This document shows positions 31,301-45,351 of a stretch of DNA of 64,000 bases, in pieces. Position 1 is the stretch's first letter; each line of letters opens with the position of its first letter. The position numbers were made by a program, and so were the translations under genes. Location: the NCBI RefSeq assembly GCF_000226115.1, contig NC_016462.1, positions 1,488,001 through 1,552,000 on the forward strand. Direction: 5' to 3'. Under the pieces are notes generated by a model. That model saw only the letters and a program-made list of their open reading frames with translations. It searched no databases and was not told the DNA's origin. This stretch comes from Thermothielavioides terrestris NRRL 8126 (lineage: Eukaryota > Ascomycota > Sordariomycetes > Sordariales > Chaetomiaceae).

Positions 31301-34300
31301 CTCCGCAATGCGCTGATCGTGGATGTCCATGTAAGACCCGAGGAACTGCAGGATCACGCCCCTCTTGTCCTTCGACGCAACGGCACGCGCGTAGAACCAT
31401 CGATAAGCACCGTCGAACCGCCGAATGCGCACCGATCTGGAAAACTGCTCACCGGTCCGGACGCACTGGCTCCATGCCCGGAGGTATTCCTCTCTGTCGT
31501 CGGGGTGGATGCTTCCCCACGGGTCGGCGGCCAGGTCGCTCGAGGTCTGTCCGCGGTAAGTAAGGAAACGGCTGTTGACCCAGACGATTTCTCCTGTATG
31601 AGGAAGCGCCACGAATACGTGCGCCGGTAACGAATCCAGAATAAGTCCCTTCAGCCTGTCAGACGGCGGCGTCATGTCCGTTTGCGCAATCGACCCTGCT
31701 CTAGAGGGCGCTGCTGGATGTGTCATGCCTCTGCTGATTGTCGAGCTCGGCGGCAGGGATTGGAACGTCGAGGCAAAATCGGCTCCGTATGAGTGTAGCT
31801 GGGTATGGCGGTGAGGTGTCGAGACCGGCATGCCACCTTGCTTCTTGTGAGTCTCGGTCTGGGTTGCATGGTCTCTCCCCTCTCGCGACGGCGGTCGTCT
31901 CTGCTGGGCACTAGACGGCAGGCATTCTTCGGAGTTTTGACGAATAGATTCGTTACTCCTTCGGGACTCTGCCGCCGCCGCATGGCCGGGCGAGGCAGGG
32001 TCGTGCAGCTGTCCCTTGCCGCTCGATAGGCGCAGGGACGACCGCTTCTCGGCAGCTGAGGCATCCCGCGAGTCCCTTCTCGCCCGGTGCGCGGTCGCCG
32101 GAGCCTTTGGCACGGAGCTGAAATAGCTGTCCGCATTTACCGGCGCCGGGCTCGACGTGGGCGCTCGCTTGCTGTCCATGACGAACCCGAGGGATGTCGG
32201 ATCCCCACCCGGTGTGCCACTGGGAGAGCCGGTGGCGCTGCGGGAAGGGGCCGAATAATCGCTCGGGCTCGTCATGCTGCCGGCAATCGAGTCTCGAGAG
32301 GCGGTTTCTTCGGCCGGGGAACAAGCCAGCGATGCCAAAGCCGTGGGGTCCGCCAGCGGTCGTCCATCGGGTCCGAGGGCGCCGAAGCCGGCAGTGTGCG
32401 GTCTGCGTTTTTGTAATCCATTCAACTCCGTTTCCAGGTTGCTGTAGTGACGAGCGAGAGAGAAGGAATTGGCCAGATGCGGGGCGAGGTACTCGAGAGA
32501 CTGGCGTAGATTAGAAGGATACGGGATAACGGGGCTTAGGATGGACAGAATGGCGATGGGTGCATGCTTCTCCTTGACGGCACGCTCAGGGGAGGGATTC
32601 AAAGCCGGCGACGGGTCTCCGTTCTTGCGTGCCGTGATCTTTTGCTCCATAAGCGAGGGATCCAGCTTAAAAGTCGGATTGGGCTTTGAGAGCAGCACAT
32701 GCGTGAGGGGGATATGCAGCACGGTCCACGAATTGTCGACGCCGATGGCCTTTGGCGGCAGCATGGCGGAATAATCAGCAGGCGGAGGTGAAGGGTTGAA
32801 CGAGTCCTCATTGACCATGGCGTCGGTGAAAAAAGGGTTCTCGGCCGGGTCGGCCCTCACGGCGGGCGAAGGCGCCGGCGATTGCGACCACGGCGACGGC
32901 GGAGCCTGCTCGTATTCCTCATACTTGGGGACGGCCGGCTTCGGTGTGCCGTCCTCAATCCCGGATGCCAGACTGGGTTTCTTATCAGACGGCTGCGCCT
33001 CGGAGGCCTGGCCGGAGACCGAAGAGGAGGCCGCACTCCCGAGGAGCGAAGACAGCTTGGACAGGGAATCTGATCGCGGCTTCCGGATCTTCTTCCGGTG
33101 CCGCTCGGGCGACTTAGCCACAGATGCGGCGCGCGAATCCAACGGGTCGGTTGGGGTCGATTCCTGATGGAGATAGGGGTAGGTTCTAGTCAGCGCCACA
33201 ACGCGGCCGCACTCTAATATACGCAGGATACCGTTGTGGTCGATCAAGGGGTCTGCTTCGTAGTCGAGCGCCTGCAGCACATTCAGCACCTTTCCGTGTC
33301 CCCCCCTCGGGGCGGTGAAGGGCGCCTCCCAACTGGGGGTCTCTTCTTGTGGCTCCAGCGCATCGTGCTCCTCCAGCGCTTGTTGATTGAGGCTGGGCAG
33401 GTTGACGCTGGTCTCGTGATCGAGGGTGGTGGCTGGGTGATGGGACTTGCTCCGGGACAAAAGTTGCGGCCGCTGCGAAGCAGGGTGTGACCGGTCGCCT
33501 GATGCGGCGGTCTGCCGGTTCTGCTCGTATGACGTGAATGAATGTCTGTTCCGCAAGCCCGGGCGCGCAGGTTCTGGTATGGTAGGTGGCTCTCCAGCCT
33601 GGAAGAGCGCATCGGCGGGGTCGTCATTGCTGCTCGGGATCAGACTTGAGCCCCTGGCCAGATACCTTAGGCTGAGGTCGTCTTCGCGATGGGCACTGTA
33701 CGTGGCCTTCTGACCCCACGGCACGTTTTCGATATCGGTTGGGTCGGCTGGAACGGCGAGCGTGACCCTCTCGGCCTTGTACAGATCCACCATGATCTGC
33801 ACAACGGCGTGCCACCAAGCGTCGAGGCCCGGCTCGGCCGAGAGCAAAAGCGACAACTCGTAGAGATTCGGGGTCGGGAAATCAGGGTGGCCTGTGTGGC
33901 CTGTCATGGCCTGCGATACCCCGGGAGGCAGGAAAGTCGTATTGGAGGCAGGGGTCGAGGGACTTGACACGAGCGTGTCCTGGCCTTTGAGAAGGTCGGA
34001 GGCCGGCCGGGTCCCGTCGGGCGGAACGGTAGGCGAGGGCGTGGTGAAGGGACGTTGCACCGCAGGGGAGACCAAGCCGGAAGACGCCATGCGAGGAAAC
34101 GGGTAGGAAGGCGTCCGAGCTACCGGGCTAGGCGTGACGGAGCCGCGAACGGTATTGCCAGACCCGGTCGAGGTGGCGGCCGGATCCGACTCGGACGACC
34201 GCGGCTGTGAGGTTGGCGAGCTCTCCTCCTGGATCGTGGAAACCCTCTTGGGGCCGGGCACGGCCGCATTTTGTCGTCTTGGCTGTAGTTCTCTGCGCTC

Positions 34301-34609
34301 CATCTCGCGGGCCAAGTTCTCGCGGTACTCGTTCAACTGCCGCTGCGAGACCCTGGGTTCCGGTCCCACAGTATTCCCAGCCGTTCCCTGGCCATCCTTT
34401 CTCGCCGGTGTAGGCCCGGTCTCCCTCCGGACGATCTCGTCGTCGTCCAACAGCTCTGGCGCAACGGCAGACAAGGCAGACTCGCGGCTATGGCCTCGCT
34501 CGGGGTCATTCTGGGGCGAAATCGGCTTCTTGCCAGACGCCCGAGGCTCCGGGTTGGGGAACTCGGACGACAGAGACCCTTCGCCCCTGCTCGCCAAACC
34601 TTCCGTCAT
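28357..34609 (-). CDS. Hybrid sensor histidine kinase with split GAF-like region, two PAS domains, pseudo-receiver and receiver
   Basis: Two exons (34609-28817 and 28581-28357) give 2005 aa. Order: disordered N-terminus; a GAF-like half (NLYELSLLLSAEPGLDAWW, ~247-300) and a second half (PIAILSILSPVIPYPSNLRQ, ~680-740) separated by a long disordered insert; PAS1 (~985-1100, SLPAHVFVALPHTGEIVWVN) and PAS2 (~1125-1325); HisKA with phospho-acceptor His1343 in MSHEIRTPLIG; HATPase (N-box NVIGNAIKFT ~1455, DTGRGF ~1498, GGSGLGL ~1523). A degenerate receiver (~1690-1830) has Asn near 1767 where Asp is expected. The true receiver begins VLLVEDNPVNQKVLQKYL (~1880); Asp1933 lies in CDLHMPRKDG and Lys in VTKPV. 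Soluble, with no TM segment seen. It should pass phosphate to an HPt protein and Ssk1/Skn7-type regulators. The PAS-containing Mak1-like class (group XI) is my best guess; class is uncertain. Confidence 0.88.
28582..28816 (-). other. Intron inside the receiver domain of the hybrid kinase
   Basis: 235 bp, GTGCGT donor and ACCAG acceptor. It holds a purine/A-rich run on the plus strand (28740-28812) and a TATG/GT-rich microsatellite (28626-28680). The join gives YYSLIL-CDLHMPRKDG, the canonical receiver sequence. The upstream frame stays open across the intron. Confidence 0.85.
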
Positions 34610-37468
34610 TGTTCTGCTGCAGTCACCTGGGATGATCGGATCGCAGTCACTGCATCGTCAGAGGCGGGCGGCCTCGACTGCGGATGCGCGCGGTGTGGTT
34701 CAACCCCGGCTAGGTCGGTTCGCTGTTTTGGTTGTTCTGTTCTGGCCTGGGGTAGATCTTCGCTGCTGATGGTGGTCGGTGGTCCGCAACCTCGTGCCGG
34801 CATCCCTCATTGAGCGTGGTCTTCCCAGTGACGTCGATGGAAGGCAGCCGCAAAGGCTCGGGTCTGGGGTCGGGCAGGCATCCAACACAAAGGCGGGAAG
34901 GAGAGGGGGAAGAGGCAAAATCAGAGGCAGGAAAAGAAGGCTATTGCGACTGCCACTTCCGCCTCAGACTGAGACCAGAGTGCGCGCGCAACGACGGCGA
35001 GTCAACCGACAATAGGCAAGCTTGCGGCAGGAGAAACAAGCTGCAAGCGCTGTTTGGGTGGCTTGGGTGTGGGTTGTGCGTGTGTCTCCCGGCAATTGGC
35101 AGCCGTGGGGAAAGGCAGCACAGGAAACTTTGAACTTGGAAGGGAACTTGGGAGGTTCGAGGGGCAGAGTTGGCAAGGCCCCAGTGACTAAAAAGGGGGA
35201 CTATGACGTTATGCGATGGACTGGCGGACATGAGACGGGGAGCAAACTGCCGAATGCACGAGTCCGACCCAAAGCACCCGGTAGCATTTTTGCTGGTACC
35301 ACTGCAGCAGAGAAGGGAAAATGAAAAGAAGACGAAATAAAATACAAGCAGTCGAGCCCTCAATCTCGGGCCAGGTCAATCGTCCCCCGTGCCCTACAGA
35401 CATGCGCAGGAGAGGGTCGTGGAGCTGGGAAAATGCAGGAGCCCCAGCAGGGTGGATGGAGCATGGGGGATGTGCGTGAGTGGTCAAGCTTGTGCACGGA
35501 GTGCATTCCGTGCAGATCCGTCCACTACCTACCAGGTAGTTAGGTAGGTACCAGTTTCAATTTTCTGGTATATTTCCTGCTTCAACTATTACTTCAAAAG
35601 GGTCATCCGCCGGCGACGCCGTAGCCATTTTGAGCCCTTAACTATGACAGTTCACTCTCTACAAGCCGTAATTTTCCCGCATCTTGGTGACGAACGATTT
35701 ACAGCAACAAATGAGAGCTCACGAAGACCTTGCTGAGGTACGGTAGTTGAGTGCTTGGGACCTACAGGTAGTTCCGTACCAGGCTGCGGTTCACAACGTT
35801 AGATGGATCCGTATGTGTAGGTAAGTGAAATATGATGCATTGTAGTGTAGTGTACGGAGTACAGTTTCTGGCCGAACCCTGCAACGCCCTGGTCGAAGCA
35901 GCAAAACAAGGACCCCAGTTCGGTGCTACCGTCCTGGCCGGTGTCCGGCTCGTGGCATGGAATGTCTGAGAACACGGACGGGCGGATGCCTGGCTCGGGC
36001 AAAATGTCTCGCCTGCTGGCAGCTCGCATCCCATGACGAAGATGAAGAAGTTCATCCGCGAGTCAGGAGCCCTCCACGGGACAAAGGGCGGCCACGCGGC
36101 GGGAGAAGCCTAGGTGGGCGGCCCGAAGGTAAACTTGCAACGTGCAAGGCCAAGCTGGGCAGGCTCGGTGCATATCAGTCGCCTTGGGCACTACGTCATC
36201 GGCGTCAAACATAACCGATGAGAAAGCCGGCATGTCCCTGCAGCAAACCGCCGCACTGATTGGCTGTGTTATGTACACTACAGCGTATTATACACTGTAT
36301 GCACTGTACCGCGACCGATGTGTTCGGGGCTGCGACCCACGGACGGAAAGACCGTGCAGCTGCTTTCACATTACAGAATACGGGATACACTGCTTTGATA
36401 CGCTGCCAAGTCGGCCGGCTCGTAGCTACAGTAGTGTGTAGTGTATTCCGTACTGTAAAGCTGAAGTTCTGTTCATTGTGCAAACAAAAAGGTGCTTGCA
36501 GATGCCCCGCTGTTCCCAAAATACGGAGCCCGGCCTGGGGATGTCTTATGGAGTCCACCCATTCCTGCTGAATCCAATCAAGTTCGCCTTGGTCGTCTGA
36601 TTCCGGCTGATTCGTGTGTATCAGCACTATGTAGCGGAAGATCTTGTCGCAAGATATAGCTCGTCTGCCGGCCCAATGCGACTTGCATTTCGCAATTGAA
36701 ACGGACTGCCGCCCGTCAGTAGAATACATATCTCGGAAGTCGGCCGAGAAACTGGGTCACAGCTCGGAGATGGGTGTATGGAACTCCGTACCTCACTAGG
36801 ATCGAGGGAGAAGTCAAGAATAACCCAGCTCATGTTAGTGTAAAAGTGATCAGTAACAAGAGCGTTTATGCCAAAAGGTACCTAGGTAAGTTAGGCTGCT
36901 AACAGTGGCCAAGCAATTGAGAGCCTCCCCAGCATCCAGCGCGCTCGGCTCAGGTAAATTCCATGTACCTGTAGCCTTTTGCCTTACCAGTGAACGCTGG
37001 TGTTGGCAAAAAGTTCAGCTGAGAGCGAGTTGGTGAACAGAGTGCGTTTCTGGACGAGGGTAGCGTCCATGGCAGCTACCTAACTGGATAGCGATCCGGT
37101 AGTTACAGTTCCAAGGTTGCCGGCATGCTCAAGAGCTGGCGCACCCGCTGCAGTCTTGAGTGTAGTCCGCCAACCATTACAATTGATTGGTCAAACGGCC
37201 GCGCCCACCAGCGAGGCTGTCGCACCCTCCAACTCTCTAGCTTGCTACCCCAAAGCAGCCTTGCGTTCGCTTCTTTCTCCCCGACAAATACGGATACAGG
37301 CAGGCTCTTACTTGCCGCAGCCCTCTCGCCGACACGCCCTCGTCAGGCGCCGCAGGGCGCGACCCTCCGATTTTACATACATCGAGAATCGATGACCAAA
37401 TTCCAATAGCAATCGTGCATCCCGCATCTCGCCGACCGAACCGAACCATCGACAGCCCCGCCTCCAAA
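34610..37468. other. Long divergent intergenic region, histidine kinase and ssl1
   Basis: 2.9 kb without a recognisable gene. It contains the kinase leader (to about 34950), lower-GC DNA at 35480-37100, CTAGGTA-type motifs at 35525-35552 and 36877-36895, and TAGTGTA/CGGAGTAC motifs at 35842-35862 and 36431-36456. Small frames have no homology I recognise. Confidence 0.45.
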
Positions 37469-39156
37469 ATGGCCGACTCGGACGGCGAGTATGTCGAGGA
37501 CCTGTCGGATGACGATCTCCACGACCACCGCGTGGCCGCCGATGGCACTGGGGCGTCTTATGGCACACGCTCCAAAGCCGCCCGCGGTACAGGGACGCAG
37601 GGCGGCCGCAGGAAAGCCAGAGGTGGCGGCCGCTCCAAGGCTGCTTGGGAGGACATCAAGAGATCATGGGAGAACGTCGTGGAGGCGGAGGATGGCAGCA
37701 TCACGATCGAGGCGCTCCTTGAAGCCGAGAAGCGGCGGCGGCTGATGCGCGACACGACGCCGCTGCAGCGCGGTATCATCCGGCACCTGATGCTGGTGCT
37801 CGACATGAGCTTCGCTATGGCCGAGAAGGACCTGCTGCCGACGAGGTACCTCTTGACACTCAACTACGCCGTGGATTTCGTACGCGAGTATTTTGAGCAG
37901 AACCCCATCAGCCAGATGGGAATCATCGCCATGCGCGACGGCGTCGCCGTGAGGATAAGCGACATGGGCGGGAACCCGGCCGAGCACATCGAGAAGCTGC
38001 GGACGTGGGCAGCGCAAGGGGAGCCACAGGGAAACCCGAGCCTGCAAAACGCCCTCGAGATGTGTCGCGGTGCATTATTGTCCGTAGCTTCCGCATCCCC
38101 GCGACCGAATCCTCCCGAACCACAGGCGTTTACTGACAAAAACGTCCCAGTCACACGCCGTCCCACGGCACCCGCGAAGTCCTCATCATCTACGGCGCCC
38201 TGCTCTCCAGCGACCCGGGCGACATCCACGACACCATCGCCAACCTCATAACCGACCGCATCCGGGTCTCCATCGTGGGGCTGTCGGCCCAGGTGGCCAT
38301 CTGCGCCGAGCTCTGCACCCGCACCAACGGCGGCGACCCGTCCAGCTACGCGGTCGCCCTGCACGAGCAGCACTTCCGCGAGCTCTTCCTGGCCGCCACC
38401 ACCCCGCCCGTCACGCACGCCGCGCCGGCGGACCAGCCCGGCACCGGCCCCAGCAACCACGCGGCGCTGCTGATGATGGGCTTCCCCTCGCGCGCGCTCG
38501 CCTCCAAGGACCACGTCAGCCTCTGCGCCTGCCACCACCGCCCCACGCGCGAGGGCTACGCCTGCACCCGCTGCCGCGCCAAGGTCTGCCGCCTGCCCGC
38601 CGAGTGCCCCGTCTGCGGCCTGACCCTCGTGCTGAGCACCCACCTGGCCCGCTCCTACCACCACCTGTTCCCGCTCCGCGGCTGGGTCGAGGTGTCCTGG
38701 GCCGAGGCGGCGCGCTCGCGCTCCAGCGCGTGCTTCGCCTGCCTGGCGCCGTTCCCGCCGGTGCCGTCGGCGAAGGGGAAGCTCGCTGGCAAGGGGAAAG
38801 GGGAGAGAGGAGGAGGAGGAGGAGGAGGAGAAGGAGAAGGCGGGATTGGAAGTGGGAGTGGGAGTGGAAATCGGAGCGGGGGCGTGGTGGGGCTTGCCGC
38901 GTCGGCGGCCATGCCCGAGGTCAAGGCCGTCGGGGTGAGCGAGAGCGGGCGGTATGCGTGCCAGGTGTGCGGCAACCACTTCTGCATCGACTGCGATGTG
39001 TATGCGCACGAGGTTATCCATAATTGTCCCGGCTGTCAGAGCGACACGCGCGGGACCACGGCAGATGGGGCCGTAGGCGACGGGGAGGAGGTGACGAACG
39101 GTCATGGCCCAGGCGAGCAGAACGGAGCAAATGAGGCTATGGTCATAGATTCATGA
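37469..39156 (+). CDS. ssl1: TFIIH core subunit Ssl1 (p44)
   Basis: p44 subunit of TFIIH, which activates the XPD/Rad3 helicase in transcription initiation and nucleotide excision repair. Exons 37469-38079 and 38151-39156 give 538 aa. The intron join restores GALFHTPSHGTREVLIIYGA. Conserved parts: the linker WEDIKRSWENVVEAEDGSIT and a VWA domain (~110-300) starting LMLVLDMSFAMAEKDLLPTR. The C-terminal zinc region has CACHHRPTREGYACTRCRAK, CRLPAECPVCGLTLVLSTHL, HHLFPLRGW, CFAC and a C4/RING-like finger (CQVCGNHFCIDCDVYAHEVI, HNCPGC). A Gly/Ser-rich low-complexity insert (~425-455) sits between CFACLAPFP and the last finger. It is somewhat longer than yeast Ssl1 (461 aa), mostly because of this insert and the basic N-terminus. 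Confidence 0.93.
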
Positions 39157-39397
39157 AATCTGGGGTGGTTAAAAGTTCGTCTTTGGTTGCGGCGCTGTGT
39201 TGGTTTAACGCGTGTGTTCGAATACTTGGGGCGCATGGGACAGGGCGATGCATTGGCTTTCTTGCCGGCGTTGGATGGTAAGTATCATGGATTCTCGGCG
39301 CATCATTTATGGACATAGAACAGCTCAAGAGATGCTGAAATTGGCGTCAACGCTATCATACCCATACACCCAAGCCAAAGAAGACCAAATCGCTAAA
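39157..39397. other. Convergent spacer, ssl1 to HPPD gene
   Basis: 241 bp of 3'-to-3' spacer. No other feature seen. Confidence 0.4.
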
Positions 39398-41728
<2,331 letters not shown>

Positions 41729-42529
41729 ATGGCCTATCTCGAACTGAGCCGCCGCGACATCAATGTCCTTGAAAAGATCAAGGACCCAGAATCCGATCCG
41801 TCCCTTATGATCCAGGTTGATCCCACACTTCCCAAGGACCCCCACATCACGGATGCCGATGAATACCAGAAGATCTCCCAATTGGAGCGCGACATCATCT
41901 TGTCTTTCCAAGACCTTGAGGTCCAACAGGCAAAGCAGCGATCCACGGGGACGACGGATATCGACGTTGCCGAGAAATACCGCGATGGCGTATCGAGACT
42001 CGACCAGCTCATCCAGGACCACCCTCAATACGCCAGTGCCCGCAACAACAGGGCGCAGGCGCTGAGGCGCTTGTACGGCGACTCGATGCTAGTTGCCGGC
42101 GCTCCAAGGAGTCCGCAAGCATTACTCCAGGAGGTCGATGATGCCGAGCGGTCAGAGATCGCAAAGACCGTATTGGGTGACCTCGACTGCGCCATATCCC
42201 TTCTCACCCCGAAAGCGGCGCGCTCAAGAGTGTCTCCGCAGGTTGCCAGAACACTAGCCAATGCTCACACCCAGCGAGCTGCCGTCTACCTCATGACGTC
42301 CAAGCTGATGGGCCCCAAGACGGCCTCCGTGGACGTCGAGAGGCCAGAGGCGAGCTGGTCGAAGCTGGAATTCGAGGAGCGGGCGTCGCGAGATTTCGCT
42401 CTGGGCGGCAGATACGGGAACGAGATTGCCAAGGGCCTGGCGGTGAGCACAAACCCAACGGCCAAGCTATGCGGGCAAATGGTTCGAGAGGCGATGAAGA
42501 AGGAGTATGGACCGGGTTTTGCTTCATAG
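41729..42529 (+). CDS. TTC36-like tetratricopeptide protein
   Basis: Single exon, 266 aa, starting MAYLELSRRDINVLEKIKDP at an ATG in good context (GACACCATGG). An upstream in-frame extension is possible but lacks conservation. The recognisable core is TPR-like: LDQLIQDHPQYASARNNRAQ and ALRRLYGD, matching the NNRAQ-RRL-GD helix pair of vertebrate TTC36. A fungal insert follows, then a third repeat FEERASRDFALGGRYGNEIA and the family C-terminus NPTAKLCGQMVREAMKKEYG (compare NPYAALCN-ML in TTC36). It is soluble, with no targeting signal. In mammals TTC36 is reported to bind 4-hydroxyphenylpyruvate dioxygenase and protect it from degradation; the same partner is encoded next door here. That fungal role is inference. 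Confidence 0.82.
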   Translation: MAYLELSRRDINVLEKIKDPESDPSLMIQVDPTLPKDPHITDADEYQKISQLERDIILSFQDLEVQQAKQRSTGTTDIDVAEKYRDGVSRLDQLIQDHPQYASARNNRAQALRRLYGDSMLVAGAPRSPQALLQEVDDAERSEIAKTVLGDLDCAISLLTPKAARSRVSPQVARTLANAHTQRAAVYLMTSKLMGPKTASVDVERPEASWSKLEFEERASRDFALGGRYGNEIAKGLAVSTNPTAKLCGQMVREAMKKEYGPGFAS

Positions 42530-42659
42530 ATCGGGCCTTAAGGGCGGCGGTGCCGGGTTTGAGTATCCATGTCGAGCATGAAAAGGCGTTCGAGTTTCCG
42601 CGTTGTCGACATTGCGGCGGGTTGTCGGGATTCAGGTAGATATCCACAGCGTGTACATG

Positions 42660-42901
42660 TTACGAGCTCTTTGGGAAGCCGAGGCGACTATCCAAGTACC
42701 AGTTGGTTGAGCAATAGGTACGCCAGAAATTGTCCGTAGGTTGTTGACAACGTACCGACGAGCAGTCTCGATTATCTCCCCCGTTGTCCTGCCCTTCTCC
42801 TTCTCCTCACGGTTGATCCTCAGCACAGCTGCCGAAACACCAATGAACACGGCGAAAATCGGGTCCGCCACGCGGGAGATTATGTATGCTGGAGCCGCCA
42901 T
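42660..42901 (-). CDS. nce101: Non-classical export protein Nce101
   Basis: Very small membrane protein of the NCE101 family, implicated in yeast in signal-peptide-independent export. Exons 42901-42756 and 42687-42660 give 57 aa. It begins MAAPAYIISRVADPIFAVFI, with a single hydrophobic helix (residues ~4-26), then RINREEKEKGRTTGEIIETA and the basic end RRRLGFPKSS. The intron (GTACGT...GGATAG) splits Arg49 (CG|T). A longer in-frame N-terminus from 42988 exists but is not typical for the family, whose members are about 50-60 aa. It lies 130 bp from the 3' end of the TTC36-like gene and diverges from eL27. Confidence 0.85.
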
Positions 42902-43344
42902 TTTTCGAAATCTGGTAATCTCGTGGTAACGTTTGGCGTAGAACGTCAGGGCGGCGAAGGCAAGATTTGTCGCAAGCTGAGCAGGCACTCAAGATGATGG
43001 TGCTTTGGAGTTGAGATTGGCGCGCTCCACTCCAGCTCACCACCTCAGATGGCCCGTGCTCCCAAGAACCGCCGCACGAGCCAACCATTAGTCATCCAAT
43101 CCAACCAACCAATGCGCATGGTTTCCCACTCGAATTTTGGCAGCCCACAAACTGGAAATTATTTCGAGAACGACCTCCAAGTGAACGGCTCTGTCTTCGC
43201 TCTCCGTGCCCGCTGTTGACTTCAGGAAAGGCCCGAGGACACAACAGGTGAGTCGCAATTGCACGCCGCGTCTCCATTCTAAGGAGGAAGTAATTTTCTC
43301 TCTCGGTTTGTCTAATACGTTTGTCCACCTACAGAACCGACAAA
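42902..43344. other. Divergent promoter region, nce101 and rpl27
   Basis: 443 bp between the two starts, a shared promoter region for a ribosomal protein gene and nce101. No element firmly identified. Confidence 0.4.
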
Positions 43345-44034
43345 ATGAAGTTCTTGAAGACGTCGAGGGTCTGCCTCGTTACCCGGGGTCGTTATGCCGG
43401 CAAGAAGGTACGCGATACGCAACGAAGCTCTGCTACATCTTTCCGCCGCCATTGTCGAAAGTTGGGACCGGGGCTTGAGTAGAGCATGAAGACGGACTGC
43501 TTGGGAGCGGGGATGTTGGCAGGAGGGGCAACAATCGGCCAGCGGGAGGAGCACGGAGGGGAACCCACGAAGGCAGCGAATGGGCCAACAAATATGCTGA
43601 CTCGGCGCGCCGTTCAGGTTGTCATCATCCAGCCGGTCGACAACGGCAGCAAGACACACCCCTACGGCCACGCCCTGGTAGCGGGCATCGAGCGGTACCC
43701 GAACAAGATCACGCGCCGCATGTCCAAGTCGAGGCAGGAGAAGCGCTCCAAGGTCAAGCCCTTCATCAAGATCATCAACTACAACCACCTGATGCCCACC
43801 CGCTACACGCTCGAGCTCGAGGGCCTCAAGTCCGTGATCACCCCCGACACCTTCAAGGAGGTCAGCCAGCGCGAGGAGGCCAAGAAGACGGTCAAGAAGG
43901 TGCTGGAGGAGCGCTACATGAGCGGCAAGAACCGGTGGTTTTTCACTCCTCTGCGTACGTCTTTCCCCCCAGTCCCTCTCCCAACAGAGAACTGGTGTGG
44001 GACAACCGTAACTGACTGCGACGCAGGGTTTTGA
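43345..44034 (+). CDS. rpl27: 60S ribosomal protein eL27
   Basis: Large-subunit ribosomal protein. Exons 43345-43407, 43618-43954 and 44027-44034 give 135 aa, close to yeast (136 aa). Exon 1 encodes [21 protein letters not shown]. Exon 2 continues [60 protein letters not shown] and onward to [11 protein letters not shown]. The 8-nt last exon supplies only RF and the stop, matching the conserved ending PLRF. The KOW-like start ([17 protein letters not shown]) is intact. Strong GTACGC and GTACGT donors and TTCAG and CGCAG acceptors support the model. Confidence 0.96.
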
Positions 44035-45351
44035 TTGGGTTTTTCCTCAACTGGCTGGGCGGGGCGAACGGTTTTTTTTCGGGCTGTAAACAGCATTCAT
44101 GGAATAAAAATCTGAGGCTCACTGGCTGAATTTTACGGCAATGTTCTGACGACACAACCCGTCTGGCGTTGACGCCGTTCCTCATTAGATGCGTGTCCCC
44201 CTGATGCCGCGCCGCAACCATGGAAAGCCGGTGGTGAACAGGGCAGGAAGAATCGGAGCAGGCGGGAAAGGCGGCCCTCGGTTGACCGATCATGTTCCCT
44301 GGCCTAATGATATCCACCAGAGTAGGACAGCCAACGCAGAGGGAGTCTTTGGTGTTGTTCTGAGGACTTAAGCCTGTTTGCTCGTTCGTGCCATGTCACA
44401 AGAGACAGCCGGGAAAACGGTTGCGTCTCGTGTAGCACCCGGCAGCAACAGGTACCCGTGTTCCACCGGTTGGCTCCCCTGAGGGTACTCATCCTTCTCG
44501 ACCCGTTCCCGGGTGCTACGCTCCTCGTTACGGCTTTTCCATTTGATCCCAACAATCAGTGTGAGTGCTTCGCTTGAGAGGGGAAATCTGCGATCTTCCT
44601 GTTACCAGGAATCTTCCTGTTTCCAGGACAAGCCGCGCCCACACTCGCTCCAGGTTTGCTGTACTTTCGTATACATATACACAAATCTATTCTCTAACTT
44701 CTTGCCCCTAACCTCGCCTACAGTCTTTACACGAACAGGAATCCTCCGGCCCGCCGAAACAAAAGGACAGGAGCCCCATGATGATTTGCTATGCCATGCT
44801 TTGCAGACCCGTGATTTCGCGAAGCCACCACGACCCCTCCCTCTTTCGCTCCGGTACCTTCCCCCTCCGTCTATGATGTTGCACAGAGCTCCTTTCTCCC
44901 TGCCGCTGGCCTTGCAACTGCAAACGAAAATAAGGGAGGTCGGTTGTGGAAAAGTAATAGCCAGGGGAAGAGCAGAAAAAAAAAGTTGAAGCCAGACCAA
45001 AAGGAGAAGAAGGCGGAAAGAGAAGTGAAGAAAAGGTGATGGGAAGAGAAAAATGGTGCAATTATGTACTCGCCAAAAATCCCGTCCCTGCCACTGCCAT
45101 GTCGTGTCATCCGTTCGAAAAGAGTTCCCGTACCTAAGCCCTCTAGAGGTCTTTTGCCGCCCCGTGTGGCTGGGTAACCGCCCGTCCCGGAGCCTTTCCC
45201 AGAGAAAGCCCAAAACTCCCCTCGTTTTGTGCTTGGACTCGCATTAAATCGTTCGTATGGCGGAGAAAAGGGGGAATTAAACAAATATGCCCAGGGGATT
45301 CCCCCGCACCATCGTCCTCGCCTTGCTTCTTGACACTTGCCCCATCCTGTC
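44035..45351. other. Convergent intergenic region, rpl27 to DMT transporter
   Basis: 1.3 kb between 3' ends. A/T-rich and pyrimidine-rich tracts occur (for example 44660-44720 and a purine tract at 44965-45055). No gene recognised. Confidence 0.4.

Noticed and set aside
42632..42988. 118-residue version of Nce101 read without splicing
   Set aside because: Family members are about 50-60 aa; the extra N-terminus and the tail after ETARR are unlike the family, and good splice sites give a 57-aa product.
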